This document shows, piece by piece, positions 43,201 through 52,649 of a stretch of 64,000 bases of DNA. The stretch spans positions 20,948,621-21,012,620 of the forward strand of contig CP099846.1 of NCBI GenBank assembly GCA_030062745.1, written 5' to 3'. The translations under genes were made by a program, and so were the position numbers. This DNA comes from Capitulum mitella (lineage: Eukaryota; Arthropoda; Thecostraca; Pollicipedomorpha; Pollicipedidae). The notes under the pieces are model-generated. The model was not told the DNA's origin and did no database searches. It saw only the letters and a program-made list of their open reading frames with translations. Numbering within the stretch: the first letter of the stretch is position 1; each line of letters opens with the position of its first letter.

Positions 43201-43840
43201 ACAACACAATTTCTTCAGCTATGAAATCCAACCAAAGGAATTTCAACCATATGTTATGAAGCAATGATCAGAGAAAGTGGTTTAACCATCCCCCCCCAAA
43301 AAAAAATTCTGATCTGGTGCATCCCTAACCAAAGGCACACTGGGAGCCATCAGTGTAGAGTCTCATCTCATCATGCATCCTCTGATTGCCAAGTGAAATG
43401 CCTACCCCGCCATTACCCGAAACTACTAACTTGCCTTTGGAGACTGGCATGTGCATTCATACATTTACATAAATAAAACTTTCTTCTCATCCCTTAAAAC
43501 TTCAGTCCACAAAACCTCATGGCAAAAATCCTGCTGGTACAAAAAGCACCACTGTACTACACAATACATTTGGGGTGCATATTGCGAAGTTTTCTGCACT
43601 GCATTGTTTGGATTATTTTTCAATTTCTGGGCTTGATAAAAATTTTCAATTCACAACCCACATCTAAATGCAATAGCCTACTTTACTAATACATCAAACT
43701 CTGGTTCAAAAATGAATGGCTTACTAGAATGATGTATACCTACCAATTGGCTGATCCTCAGTTCTGACTTTTTCCCATTCTTTTTGCCTCAGTTCACGCT
43801 GCTTTTGGACTTCAGTTTCAGTGATGAACCCACTACTCAT
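33296..43840 (-). CDS. PSME3IP1 (FAM192A/NIP30/PIP30) orthologue, five coding exons
   Basis: The protein is the partner of the proteasome activator PA28-gamma (PSME3), nuclear, and in mammals it is CK2-phosphorylated at an acidic Ser cluster in the C-terminal binding region. Exons are 43840-43744, 36561-36463, 34987-34867, 34563-34325 and 33519-33296. Phases agree at every junction and the product is about 260 residues, against about 254 in human. The N-terminal core is present in order: FITETEVQKQRELRQKEWEKVR, split here as FITETEVQKQ and EWEKVR, then YDNRTLYDRLQEQKDKKQEE, IKNLDEDECDFLD and SQSQLLSGVVKRR. The C-terminal signature GVLPGVGVYTDSSDSDSD is followed by a Lys- and Cys-containing tail. 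The ATG lies 13 bases inside an exon, so a noncoding first exon lies further upstream. The last intron ends in an unusual tandem array of acceptors. Confidence 0.92.
33513..33837 (-). repeat. five-copy 65-bp tandem repeat carrying splice acceptors
   Basis: Units begin at 33513, 33578, 33643, 33708 and 33773, exactly 65 bases apart. On the minus strand each holds a pyrimidine stretch, TGTTCCAG (TGTTCTAG in the last) and AGCGG..GGCGGAGGTG, the head of the terminal PSME3IP1-like exon. AG positions fall just before 33519, 33584, 33649, 33714 and 33779. Units differ by only a few bases. Confidence 0.92.
33520..34324 (-). other. last intron of the PSME3IP1-like gene
   Basis: Apart from the 65-bp array at its 3' end, the intron holds unique AT-richer sequence (about 33.85-34.3 kb) with no recognised exon. 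Confidence 0.6.
34325..34563 (-). CDS. PSME3IP1: PSME3IP1-like, exon 4
   Basis: It encodes EEAAEERRLKAEVQQR, an Ala-rich linker and SQSQLLSGVVKRR, the counterpart of the FSQAKLLAGAVK segment in vertebrates, followed by a Lys/Arg-rich stretch. The exon is GC-rich. The donor is GTAAGC, phase 1. Confidence 0.9.
34867..34987 (-). CDS. PSME3IP1: PSME3IP1-like, exon 3
   Basis: It encodes NQIKNLDEDECDFLDLVDKT and a charged helix ending EELEEF, matching the conserved LDEDE..FLD block. The acceptor is CTCTGCAG and the donor GTAAGT, phase 2. Confidence 0.92.
35010..36450. other. intron of the PSME3IP1-like gene, no feature
   Basis: Unique sequence of moderate CpG content; several short plus-strand frames show no family resemblance. 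Confidence 0.45.
36463..36561 (-). CDS. PSME3IP1: PSME3IP1-like, exon 2
   Basis: It encodes APEPEYDNRTLYDRLQEQKD and the following charged residues, the core of the NIP30 N-terminal domain. The acceptor is AATTTCAG and the donor GTAAGT; it is phase 1 in and out. Confidence 0.92.
37606..37785 (+). mobile_element. tRNA-derived SINE-like element
   Basis: TGGCTGAGTGG (37606-37616) fits the A box of a tRNA-type promoter. GGTTGGCTCGTGTCCTGCC starting at about 37649 resembles a mutated B box at normal spacing. About 80 bases further on comes the motif shared with 18.41 and 52.43 kb (37741-37782). A tRNA head joined to a conserved central segment is the usual plan of a SINE. Its tail and target duplication were not found. 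Confidence 0.5.
38014..38150 (-). repeat. degenerate ~17-bp tandem array, unit GACGAACTTTTGTCCTA (inverted orientation)
   Basis: GTTCGTCT, AGTTCGC and GACAAAAGTTCG recur at about 17-base spacing. On the opposite strand the unit equals that of the array at 40.86-41.13 kb. Confidence 0.65.
38151..40200. other. intronic sequence between the inverted 17-bp arrays
   Basis: There is no recognised gene. A degenerate AATCCCAAATCC-type repeat lies at about 39270-39380. The whole stretch is within the first coding intron of the PSME3IP1-like gene. Confidence 0.4.
40207..40270. repeat. (AT)n microsatellite
   Basis: Interrupted TA-dinucleotide runs with TATGTATA steps. Confidence 0.9.
40862..41130 (+). 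repeat. degenerate ~17-bp tandem array, unit GACGAACTTTTGTCCTA
   Basis: About fifteen diverged copies run across this stretch; the best are at about 40990-41035. The orientation is opposite to the array at 38.0-38.15 kb. Confidence 0.7.
41220..41605. mobile_element. ~390-bp palindromic (fold-back) element
   Basis: TGCGAATGTCAAACAAATGCC (41262 on) pairs with GGCGTTTGTTTGACATTCGCA (41542 on, written here only as their ends TGCGAATG and CATTCGCA). CAGGCAAAATATGTCTG (41372 on) pairs with CAGACACATTTTGCCTG (to 41452). Both pairs centre on about 41412. The structure fits a MITE or fold-back element. Confidence 0.7.
42562..43327. mobile_element. non-autonomous hAT-type element, ~766 bp
   Basis: The left end is TAGGGATGCACCGAATATCC and the right end is GGTGCATCCCTA, an exact 12-base inverted repeat. 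TAGGGATGCACC with CCGGATAT-type subterminal repeats is typical of hAT-derived elements. No 8-bp target duplication is clear, which suggests age. The interior codes for nothing recognisable. Confidence 0.7.
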
Positions 43841-45045
43841 CTTGTTACAGAATCTGAAACAGTGAAACAGTTGCACTGCCAGAAATTAACAGAAAGCTAC
43901 CACTGACTGTAGCTCCTCAGGTCGGGGTGTTCGTCTCCCTTGTCCTGGCAGACAAGTCTAATTTGCTCTGGCACTTGAAAGTTGGCAGGAGCACCAGCCA
44001 GGCTCGAAATGAGTACCACATGGTCACACCATACTTTTAACAGAATGTTTGACTTCAACACAAAAACCAGTCACTCCTTGGGATTGCAGGTTAGATGTGG
44101 GAATCATGCTATGTAAGAAAACTCTGGCTTCATTTATGCTAGAAAAATTTATACTTCATAGTTGCTCTGGTATCTAGCATCACTTAAGCAAATCATGTGG
44201 AACAAAACTTATATAACATGAAGTATAGCAAATGAGATGTCCTGCCATTTTTCTGTGCAGAGAAAAATGGCTTTCATCTTGTCACTCCTTCAGCAATCTG
44301 AACTACAGAAGCAATTGCATTTCTCAATGTAGTCTCCCATGAGAACTTGGGTGGGGAGATATGATTGGTAAAGATGGCCAAGCAAGGCAACTGTTTTTTT
44401 TCTGATTCAGTACTGACAGCAACTAGTTTAGTACTGACAAACAGTATGAATCTAGCAATTATTGTTCTGCCAAATGAATGCCACTTCAGACTGCTGGACT
44501 ACTCACTCACAGTGACATCTGTCAAGTTAGACTCACATGCATATTTTCATTCTGAATGAAACATCCCAGACTGTTCCAATTTTGATGAAACTTTGCAGAA
44601 TCATAGACCAACTTCAGGTTTATTCAATGTCCTAGACCATGACACTCAAGCATTCAGGTCACTCACTGTCAAAGTTCAAGGTCAATGAGGGTCAATATGA
44701 AGTAGGGACATAAGATCTTCACCAAAGCTGGTGTCATCTTTTATTGCAAGTTCAACATTCCAGAACTGACATCCAAAAGACATTACACTCAAAATGAATC
44801 CAAGGCAAGACATTTTAAGTTTAAGGTCACCACCCAACAGACTACTTACATTGCTTCAAAACTTATGTAATTACTGCATCAACATGCACTGCATTAACAG
44901 CAAAAATATTATACTGTGACTTATGCTGGGGATGTTATTGGGATGATATATGGGATATATGTATATATGGATATATGTGATATATATATCCAATAGATAT
45001 ATAAGATATATGGGAATGCTATACCCAACTGCATGTTCTGCACAA
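43470..45045. other. CpG-poor block around the 5' end of the PSME3IP1-like gene
   Basis: CpG dinucleotides are rare (a handful in 1.6 kb) from intron 1 through coding exon 1 and beyond. Upstream of exon 1 no further protein-coding exon was recognised. Confidence 0.5.
43744..43840 (-). CDS. PSME3IP1-like, exon 1 (start codon)
   Basis: It encodes MSSGFITETEVQKQ through EWEKVRTEDQPI. The acceptor CTGTTTCAG ends at 43854 and the ATG is 13 bases inside. The donor is GTAGGT, phase 1. Confidence 0.9.
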
Positions 45046-45429
45046 TGTCTTACGTATCCAACATTGTCTATTCTCCCTATTGTAAAGCGCCAGTATTCAA
45101 AATACATAACAACTGCCAGACTCAACTAGCACCAAACCAGGCACATCTCAATATCAAATAACAGGAGAAACTTCTGGAAGTGCTGAGCTGTGATACCTCA
45201 AAACAACAAAGAATCTCAAATTCTCAAATATGCCATGGTTCCAGATTATGGAAAATGTGGGCAGTATAATACATTTGCACCTTTCCAAAGATCACTTCTG
45301 CCATGTACATCATGCAAAGGGGCACATTAACTTTCCTACAAAAGAAATGGTGATACCACCAGCATTGTTTCTGAAGGAAATGGAGCATATTTTACTGTAA
45401 ACAAAATGACTGAAATTCATGGTCATAGG

Positions 45430-45560
45430 TGGCAAAACAAAGGATGCAGGGGGCACCCTGCCCCCCCCCCCCAAACTGGTCAAATTTAACATTAACCTAA
45501 TACCACTGTACAGAAGGAAATTGCTCAAGAAATAGCTGGTGCCCCCTTGCTGGAACAAGT
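45430..45560. mobile_element. fragment of the poly-C element family
   Basis: GCACCCTGCCCCCCCCCC is followed by AAATTTAACATTAACC (45482-45497), which is also present at about 47329-47344, and the fragment ends near GCTGGTGCCCCCTTGC. It is a decayed relative of the element at 14989-15258. Confidence 0.5.
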
Positions 45561-45848
45561 CCTATCCCTAGTGTCTGTGGCACTATCTTGTTTACAATGC
45601 CATTGCTTCAAGGATGTACTGCATGACATTTAATGACATCATACAGCATACAATACTGAAGGCTGTAAGTCAACCAAATGGCCTTCATGGGATGCAATGT
45701 TGTGCCAAAGGTGCAACCCCACACCTGAAGTGGAGTATAGAATACTAGAGTCCACATGGCAATAAAGGACATAATCAGACTTACCTCTGTCCAACAGAGG
45801 TTAGGGTGCATGTCTAAATAGATTAGGTGATAGGGTAAGGCTACATTA

Positions 45849-45895
45849 AGTTAGGTTAGTTTAGGTTAGGTTAGGTCATGTTGGGTTAGTTATCT
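45849..45895 (+). repeat. short TTAGG-type telomere-like tract
   Basis: AGTTAGGTTAGTTTAGGTT and further GTTAGG steps cover about 45 bases. TTAGG is the usual arthropod telomere unit. This copy is degenerate and interstitial. Confidence 0.6.
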
Positions 45896-45899
45896 TGAC

Positions 45900-47165
45900 A
45901 GTCTTGTCTTTTATTTATAACTGTTGATTACCAAACAATCTCAGGAGAAACCAAACTGAGACGTAGCACGGCAGTCAGTGGCACATGAAATTATGACGTT
46001 AATCAGTGTTTTTTTCAATTTTTCACCTTAGGATATTATGCAGCACTGAATCACAAGTATTTGCCCTAAGGCCATGTATTGTATGATTTCTATACCATTT
46101 CCACTATTTTTTACAGAAAATAAGAGTTTGGTCGTAATGTGTTGCATGACCGAATTGTGCAATGATACCTGGCATGCAAATGAACTAGTTCAGCATGACT
46201 CTAGGCTGTTCAGATGACTGACAAAAAAGACAATGTTCTTTGGGATGACATGAAATTTGTTGCTTATTATTTCTTAACAACCCATGAAACACCAACAGCA
46301 AACAATCCGGCCTTTTTCAAATCTGACCAACTTCGGCACATACAACTGTCCCAATATGTAAATCACCTGCCAAAGAATATGAATGCCAGTTTAACTTGAT
46401 GGGCGTTTTATAGTGATGCCTTTTGAATGAACATTACCAAACACATGCACGATACTTCGTTCTGCTTTCACAACCAAAACACACAGCACACAAGATTACA
46501 GCCGTGACAGGCAACCTGGAACGTGTGTATATACACAAGCATGGATTTCATATAAACCACAAAGCCAGAAGCTCATGCTGCTGCAGATGTGCGTTATATT
46601 TGTCGAGTTTGTGAATGACAGCTAAATTAAGAACAAGACATTTTGTTAGGTTCTGTTCTTTAAGTCATTTCGCGCAAAGAATAATTATTCCTTCGAGGGA
46701 ACATTGAAAAGCTGTGTTAAATCGCATCCTCTGCAGTTATCAATCTTCTTTTACGGCTGAAATTTTGATGTTTACTTGCTTTTACACTGTTACATATTTG
46801 TACAGTTCTCTCCTCCAAGTCACTATGTCAAGTTCAAGATTTAGTTCCTGTCATTCAGTTAGTCAGCTTTTGACGAGGCTCTGTGGTGTACAGTTCGTCC
46901 GGTGTCCCACTTAGGGTGTGTGCGGAAGTTGCCTGTGACATTCCTGGGTGTTAGTTATGTGCTTTGATCCCGCGTCATTTGGGCTGTGAGGCGTGATGAT
47001 GGATCCGACAAGTAGATAACTTTCGGTCTTTTTTGTGGGTGCAGTGCAGTGCATTGGACGGTCGGCCTGTGATATTTATGGCCAGCTCAAGTTGTATGTG
47101 TTTTTTCTATGCCCTTTTTCATAGGAACCCTTTGGGTTCCTCCTTCATCGTAGGCTACCTCACCT
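45900..47165. other. upstream region of the PSME3IP1-like gene, possible divergent promoter
   Basis: CpG is more frequent here than in the flanking blocks, especially at 46.9-47.2 kb. The 5' noncoding exon and promoter of the PSME3IP1-like gene probably lie in this stretch, but no exon boundary can be proved. Confidence 0.35.
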
Positions 47166-47208
47166 AGTCACAGTTCGGCTTGATCATCGTGATTTTGAAC
47201 CAGCCATC

Positions 47209-47245
47209 ATGTCAATTAGAAGCGTGCTCACAAGGGACCTGAATG
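47209..47245 (+). CDS. possible first coding exon, MSIRSVLTRDLN
   Basis: ATG at 47209 follows a short leader with CCAGCCATC and is open for 12 codons to AATG|GTAAGC, a good donor in phase 1. It sits in a CpG-containing island between CpG-poor blocks, opposite to the PSME3IP1-like gene. The protein is not recognised and the next exon was not found. Confidence 0.3.
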
Positions 47246-47279
47246 GTAAGCTCTTAGTGTGTGAAGTGTAAGGTCTAAT

Positions 47280-47430
47280 AGCAGTGGTGGCAGAAGGAGG
47301 GGATTGGTGTTGCAGGGACAAAGTGCCAAAATTTAACATTAACCATATAACCTTGCATGAAAAGAAATGGTTTAAAAAGTAGGCTATGCCCTTCCCCCTC
47401 ACCTAACAATTTCTGCTGCTGCTGGCTGAG
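47280..47430. mobile_element. decayed copy of the poly-C element family
   Basis: ATTTAACATTAACC and the following TGCATGAAAAGAAATGG align with the fragment at 45.45 kb. C-runs here are broken by mutation. Confidence 0.4.
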
Positions 47431-47744
47431 AGTGCTGCATGGTAGATCACATGTGCCATAGAAATAAAATCCATTGGCTCCACCCTTTTCCTGTACCATG
47501 CATTGTTGTTGGCCAGATTGGAAAGGTCACTTGTTTGTTGTGAACCATAGCCTCATTTCTATGCTTTTCATGTCTTGAATTTTTACTCATGTTTACCACA
47601 AATATAAGATAGTTTGCCCATTTGTAAAATATAATTTTAATGGCAAGTCCTCCATTGGTTCTGAGTTATTCAGAAGTGAATACTTTGAGTAGCTAGTACT
47701 CCCTTGCAAGAATGCATTCCACTGGTGCTGAACAAGTTATAAAG

Positions 47745-49430
47745 GTATTCTAGGTACAGACCTCCCACTTCTCAGAACTCCAGAAATCTTCATAGTTACC
47801 AAGCCATATTGGTACCAAAAGAGACACAATTAGAAAACAGCCCACTCACAGGCATTTAGTGCCTTGCCACCATCACAACTTTGCCAAAATAACCTCTTGA
47901 AGTGATTCAGCCACCTACTACCTAAACAAGTAGCACAAGTTTGAAGCACAGAGCATCTCTGCAAGACAAACGAACACCACGTCTGTAGTATTGAGGTAGA
48001 CGGAGATATTGAAATATGATGTCACTGAAAGGCCTTTCAAAATGTGGCAATCTCAAAACTCAAAATAAGCTGAGATGGTACTGAAACAGGGCAGGGAGGT
48101 GGACTGGGACTGAACAAGGACAGACATGAGTGGCGGGAGGGAACAGGGACAGAATGAAAACTGGGACAGTACAGAGATATGGATTGATGATGAGGTCTGA
48201 CCAGTGAGGTCAGGAGAGAGCTGAGGACTAATGGAATGGACATGGAAGGGTATTGGGACATGATGGTGAAAAAGGGGATTGGGCTTGGAAAGGGACAAGC
48301 AAGGGAATGGGACTCTTCATTGTTGTCTGAATGGGCAATCATATGGTTGGTTGTCAAGATAAACAGCCACAATGTGTGAGGCCCCCAGTCTGTGGAAGAG
48401 GATCAAATGTCCCAGTTGTTGCCGGGATAATGGCCCAGTCCAGTTTGCCATCATTGCACCAATCCTGTACTTCAGTCTGTATTTGCTTCTATCCCTTCAT
48501 TGCACCCCCTTTCTGCCTCTCCCTCCCAGTCCCATCCTGCAGGGGAAAAATATGGAATAGGACTGAGGAAGAGGGACTATAATGGGTCAGGGACAAGGAG
48601 TAGATTGGGATGAGACTGGGAGGGGGATAGGCAGAAAGGGCAAACAAGGATCATGAGACAGAAATAAATACAGACTGAAAGGGGACTGGTACTGATAGTA
48701 AACTGGACAGGACTGTTAACCCAGCATTGACTGGGGTATTTCATCACTTTCCACAGACTGGGGGGGCCTTAAACACTCCAGCCCTGCTTATCTTAAGAAC
48801 CAAGCACATGATTTGGCTCATTGAAACAGCAATCGATAGCCCCATTCCCTTGCTTGTCCCTTTCCAAGCCCAGTTTTTCATTTCCAAGCCCTTTTCATCA
48901 TTTTATCCTAATACCCTTCTATGTTCATTCCACTAGTCCTGATCTCTCTCCTAACCTCATCTGGGTCCTCCATATCTCTGTACTGTCCCAGTTTTCATTG
49001 TCTGTCCCTGTTCCCTCCCAGGCACTCATGTCTGTCCTTGTTCAGTCCCAGTCCACCTCCCTATCCCATTTCAGTACTGTCTCAGCTTGTTTTGAGTTCC
49101 AAGATGGTCACGTTTTGATAGGTCTTTCAGTGACGCCATTGAGGCATGTTCGTTTGTCAACTGTCAACACTAAAAAGATGGTGTTGATCTGTCTCGCAGA
49201 GATGCACAGTGCTTCAAATTCGTGCTAGCTGTTGAGGTGGTGGGAGGCTGAATCACTTCAACAAAATATTTTGAGGAAACTGTAGTGGTGGCAAGGCACT
49301 AAATGCCTGCAATTGGGCTATTTTTTATTTGTGAATCTTTTGGTACCAATATGGCTTTATAACTGCACAGATTTCTGGAGTTCAGAATGTTCAGAAGCAT
49401 CAAACCCCAAGTATTGCCATCTGCCATGGG
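47745..49430. mobile_element. large fold-back element, copy A (~1.7 kb palindrome)
   Basis: GCATTTAGTGCCTTGCC (47852-47868) is exactly inverted at 49290-49306. Many further pairs, such as TTGGTACCAA neighbourhoods and GGGACTGAACAAGGACAG against its inverse near 49034, centre on about 48580. Arms are about 800 bases. Frames inside are not family-like. Confidence 0.8.
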
Positions 49431-50955
49431 TATTCTATGCACAGGCCTCCCACTTCTCATAACTTTAGAAATCCACATTGTTACCAAGCTGTAGTGATAC
49501 CAAAAGATGCCCAATTAAAAATAACCCATTCAAAGGTATTTAGTGCCTTGTCAGTATCACAACTTCCTCAAAATAATCCCCTGAATTGTTCCAGTCACCT
49601 AGCGCCTCAACACCTCTCACAAGTTCGAAACACGGAACATCTTCGTGAGACAGATGAAAACCAACTTTAAGGTGTTGATGGCTGACGCAGGTGCCGTGAA
49701 ATATGATGTCATGGAAAGACCCATCAGAACATAGCAGTCTCAGAACTCTAGCTGTGAGTCTACTGCAACAGGACAGGAAGATGGACTGGGATCAAAGAGG
49801 GACAGGCATGAGTGCCTGAGAGGGAACAGGGACAGAGAAGGAAAACTGGGACCATACAGAAATATAAAGGAGAACCTGGATGGGGCTTGGAGAAATTAGG
49901 ACTAATGGAATGGTCTTGGGAGGGTATTTAGACAGTGGTGAAAAGGGTATGGGTTGGGAAAGGGACAAGCATGGGAATGGGAATGGGACAGGGACATGTA
50001 AGGGGATAGAGCTATCAGTGTCTGTTTGAATGAATCGTGCGGTTGAATCGTGAATGAATCGTGCCGAACCGTGCGGTTTTCTGGCGATAAACAGAGTTGG
50101 GTGTTAAAGGTCCCACAGTGAATGGAAGATGGTGAAATACCCCAGCCAGTGCCAGGTTAATGGCGTTGTCCAGTAACCCTCGTTGCACCAGTCCCGTTTC
50201 AGTTCGCAATTACTTCTGATCCATCGTTGTTCCCCTTTCTGTCTCTCCCTCTCCTGGTCCCATCACTATGTATTCCTTGTCCCTGTCTCATTACACTCCC
50301 TGTTCCTAGTTCCTGTCCCATCTTGTTCCTCTGCCTTTCGCGTACCTCTGCCTCAGTCCCATTCCTATCCTTTTACATGTTCCTGTGCTGTCTCCATCCT
50401 GTACTTGTTTTTTTCCCATCCCAGTCCTTTTTCACCGTGCCACCCCATAACCATTCCACCTTTCCACGCCCGTCCCGTCACAGTCCTCATCCCTCTCCCT
50501 GCGCCATCCAGACCTTCCATATCTTTTTTAGTCTCAGTTTTCCTCCTCTGCCTCTATTCCTTCCTAGGCACTCATGCGTGTCCGTGCTCGGTCCCTGTCC
50601 ACCTCCCTGTCCCGCTCCATTGCTGTCAGCAATCTATTTCAGATTTCGAGACTGCTGGTTTTAATGACTAATGACTAGTTCATTGATGTCATGTTTCACG
50701 AGAACTTTGTGAACCTTTGACCCTGACAAGTTGGCATCGATTTGTCTCGCGGAAATGCTCCATGCTTCAAACCTGTGCCAGTTGTTGAGGCGGTGGGTGA
50801 GTGGATTGTTTCAAGAAATCATTTTAGGGAAGTTGAGATGTTGAAAAGGCACCAGATGCCTTCGAATAGGCTATTTTTTTGTTGTGGATCTTTTGGTACC
50901 AATATGGCTTTGCAGTTGTGTGGATTTCTGGAGTTATGAGAAGTGGAAGGTCTGC
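49431..50955. mobile_element. large fold-back element, copy B (~1.5 kb palindrome)
   Basis: This copy is homologous to copy A and directly abuts it. AGGTATTTAGTGCCTTG (49534 on) is inverted near 50846-50862, and the centre is about 50198. Arms are about 700 bases. Copy B keeps many CpG sites that are TG or CA in copy A. Confidence 0.8.
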
Positions 50956-51520
50956 GCCCACCATGCCTTGCCATGTTGGTGCATAGAGACAAGTTTGTCC
51001 TATGAATGCATAATGTTTTTTGGGGATTGTAATGAATTGCTCCTTTCTGGGAAAATGTCTATGTCTTTCACCTGTCTGCATCTTTTTATTGATGTGCTAT
51101 GTCTTTGTGTATGTTCTTTATGTGTTGTTTTGATCATTCCAAAAGCATTTGAGTGATAACCATCCAAATGTCTGCATTGTGTGTCGGCTTAATGGTCCAA
51201 ATCTGCCTCTGGAAGACCATTGGGCTGTTTTTGTTTTACTGATGTGGATTCAGAGCACAATGCTTTTTCAGAGAGCATCAGGGCCTGCTTAGGGCGGTCA
51301 GTGAAAATATCTATGAAGTGCATGGTTCGAATGGAGACAAAGCAAGACAAGTTTGAGAATAGGGTGCTGGTAAGTAAAGTGACTGTTTTTTAATTAGCAT
51401 TAAGCTTGCATTTAGGACTATCTGTCCTAATTGCCTGGCATTCACCTATGCCATTCTTGAGTGGTTTCATTGCCTGACATCTGCTGTTACACTTTTGCAC
51501 AGATACTTCCATGTTGGCAG
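50956..51520. other. intergenic sequence, nothing recognised
   Basis: Unique, increasingly CpG-poor sequence without a convincing exon. Confidence 0.4.
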
Positions 51521-51522
51521 TG

Positions 51523-51693
51523 TGTAGGGCATTTGTGTGCTGCCTGATATTGAATGCATACATGTGTACATGCACACACATGCACACACACACACACACA
51601 TGTATATATAATATATATATAATATATATGTGTGTGCATGTGTGTGCATGTACACATGTATGTATTCAATATCAGGCAGCACACAAATGCCCT

Positions 51694-51696
<3 letters not shown>
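51523..51696. mobile_element. 174-bp MITE with ~68-bp near-perfect inverted repeats
   Basis: The left arm starts TGTAGGGCATTTGTGTGCTG and the right arm ends CAGCACACAAATGCCCTACA. The arms stay complementary through ATATTGAATGCATACATG and the CA/TG-repeat part. A short (TA)n loop lies between them. The identity of the arms implies a recent insertion. Confidence 0.85.

Positions 51697-51758
<62 letters not shown>
51697..51758. repeat. (AT)n microsatellite
   Basis: An uninterrupted TA run of about 60 bases adjoins the right end of the MITE. Confidence 0.95.
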
Positions 51759-51759
<1 letters not shown>

Positions 51760-51761
<2 letters not shown>

Positions 51762-52280
51762 TTGGTTAATGGCACTGGTTCTGGGGATATAAAGATGTGC
51801 AATAGGTATGACCAATCATGACCATTCATTCTGTTTAGTGGTACACCAGAAGTTTTAACCAGTGCTGAGAATTTGAATTCCAGTAAATGAAAAATTCAGC
51901 CAAATTTTGGGCTTTCTGATGAATCACATGCTTATTTGCACCACTGCTGATTTATCATGCCAAAAAGCAAATTTCACTAACAAGAATATAGTTAGAATGT
52001 ACTGATCTGAAACCAGAACCCCAAACTGCACCACTGACAGGTACTGACAGCAGTACTGCTGGCTCCTGAAATTTGAACATTTTTACAAAGATGTGGGTGT
52101 TTTTTGGAAGATTATATATAGGACTACTTTGAACATGTTTGCTTTCTCATTGAATAAAAGCACGAAGCTGTGTGTATACCATTCACAAAAAGTACTATGT
52201 TGCTGATGCCACAAATATTGTTACAGTGAACTGTATTGTATACAGTTACAGTATGTATACACTACAGCTACTGCATTTGC
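51760..52280. other. CpG-free stretch, no gene recognised
   Basis: From about 51340 to 52155 no CpG was seen. No exon was recognised. Confidence 0.45.
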
Positions 52281-52433
52281 TACGAGTAAAGGCCAGTTTG
52301 CACTGGCGTCAAATTCCGACGCGCTTTGACGCGCGTCCAGCGGCAGATGACGTCAGAACCAATCTATGACGTGTGCAATGCACTTTGTATAGGGAGATGA
52401 TTTAGTAGCCTTTCCGACGTAGCTGGGCGCCGA

Positions 52434-52472
52434 ATGACCCTGCAGTCGGTGCGCCCCTAAGCCCCAATAACC
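52434..52472 (-). repeat. copy 2 of the shared ~40-bp repeat motif
   Basis: On the minus strand it reads GGCTTAGGGGCGCACCGACT, then GCAGGGTCATTCGGCGCCCA, differing from the copy at 18.41 kb by very few bases. Confidence 0.75.
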
Positions 52473-52624
52473 AACCAACTAACCAATTTCCGACGTAGCG
52501 GAGCCGAAAACTTGAAATTATTGAGGTTGGACGCGCGTCGGCGACGCTTCTGTAGGAACGACCGAAGCAGACTAGATCGATTTGTTCATCGTTCAGTGTG
52601 CAAGTTCGAGTGGGATCACGCAAG

Positions 52625-52643
52625 ATGAACTGGAAAGATTATG
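52625..52643 (+). CDS. possible first coding exon, MNWKDY
   Basis: A CpG-rich leader (about 52.3-52.62 kb) is followed by ATG and six codons to TATG|GTGAGT, an excellent donor in phase 1. Sequence beyond turns CpG-poor, like the 5' parts of the recognised genes. The protein is unknown. The next exon was not found. Confidence 0.35.
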
Positions 52644-52649
52644 GTGAGT

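Noticed and set aside
48037..50671. Pro/Ser-rich open frames in the fold-back elements
   Set aside because: They arise from CCCTGTCCC-type subrepeats in inverted arms and occur in several frames.
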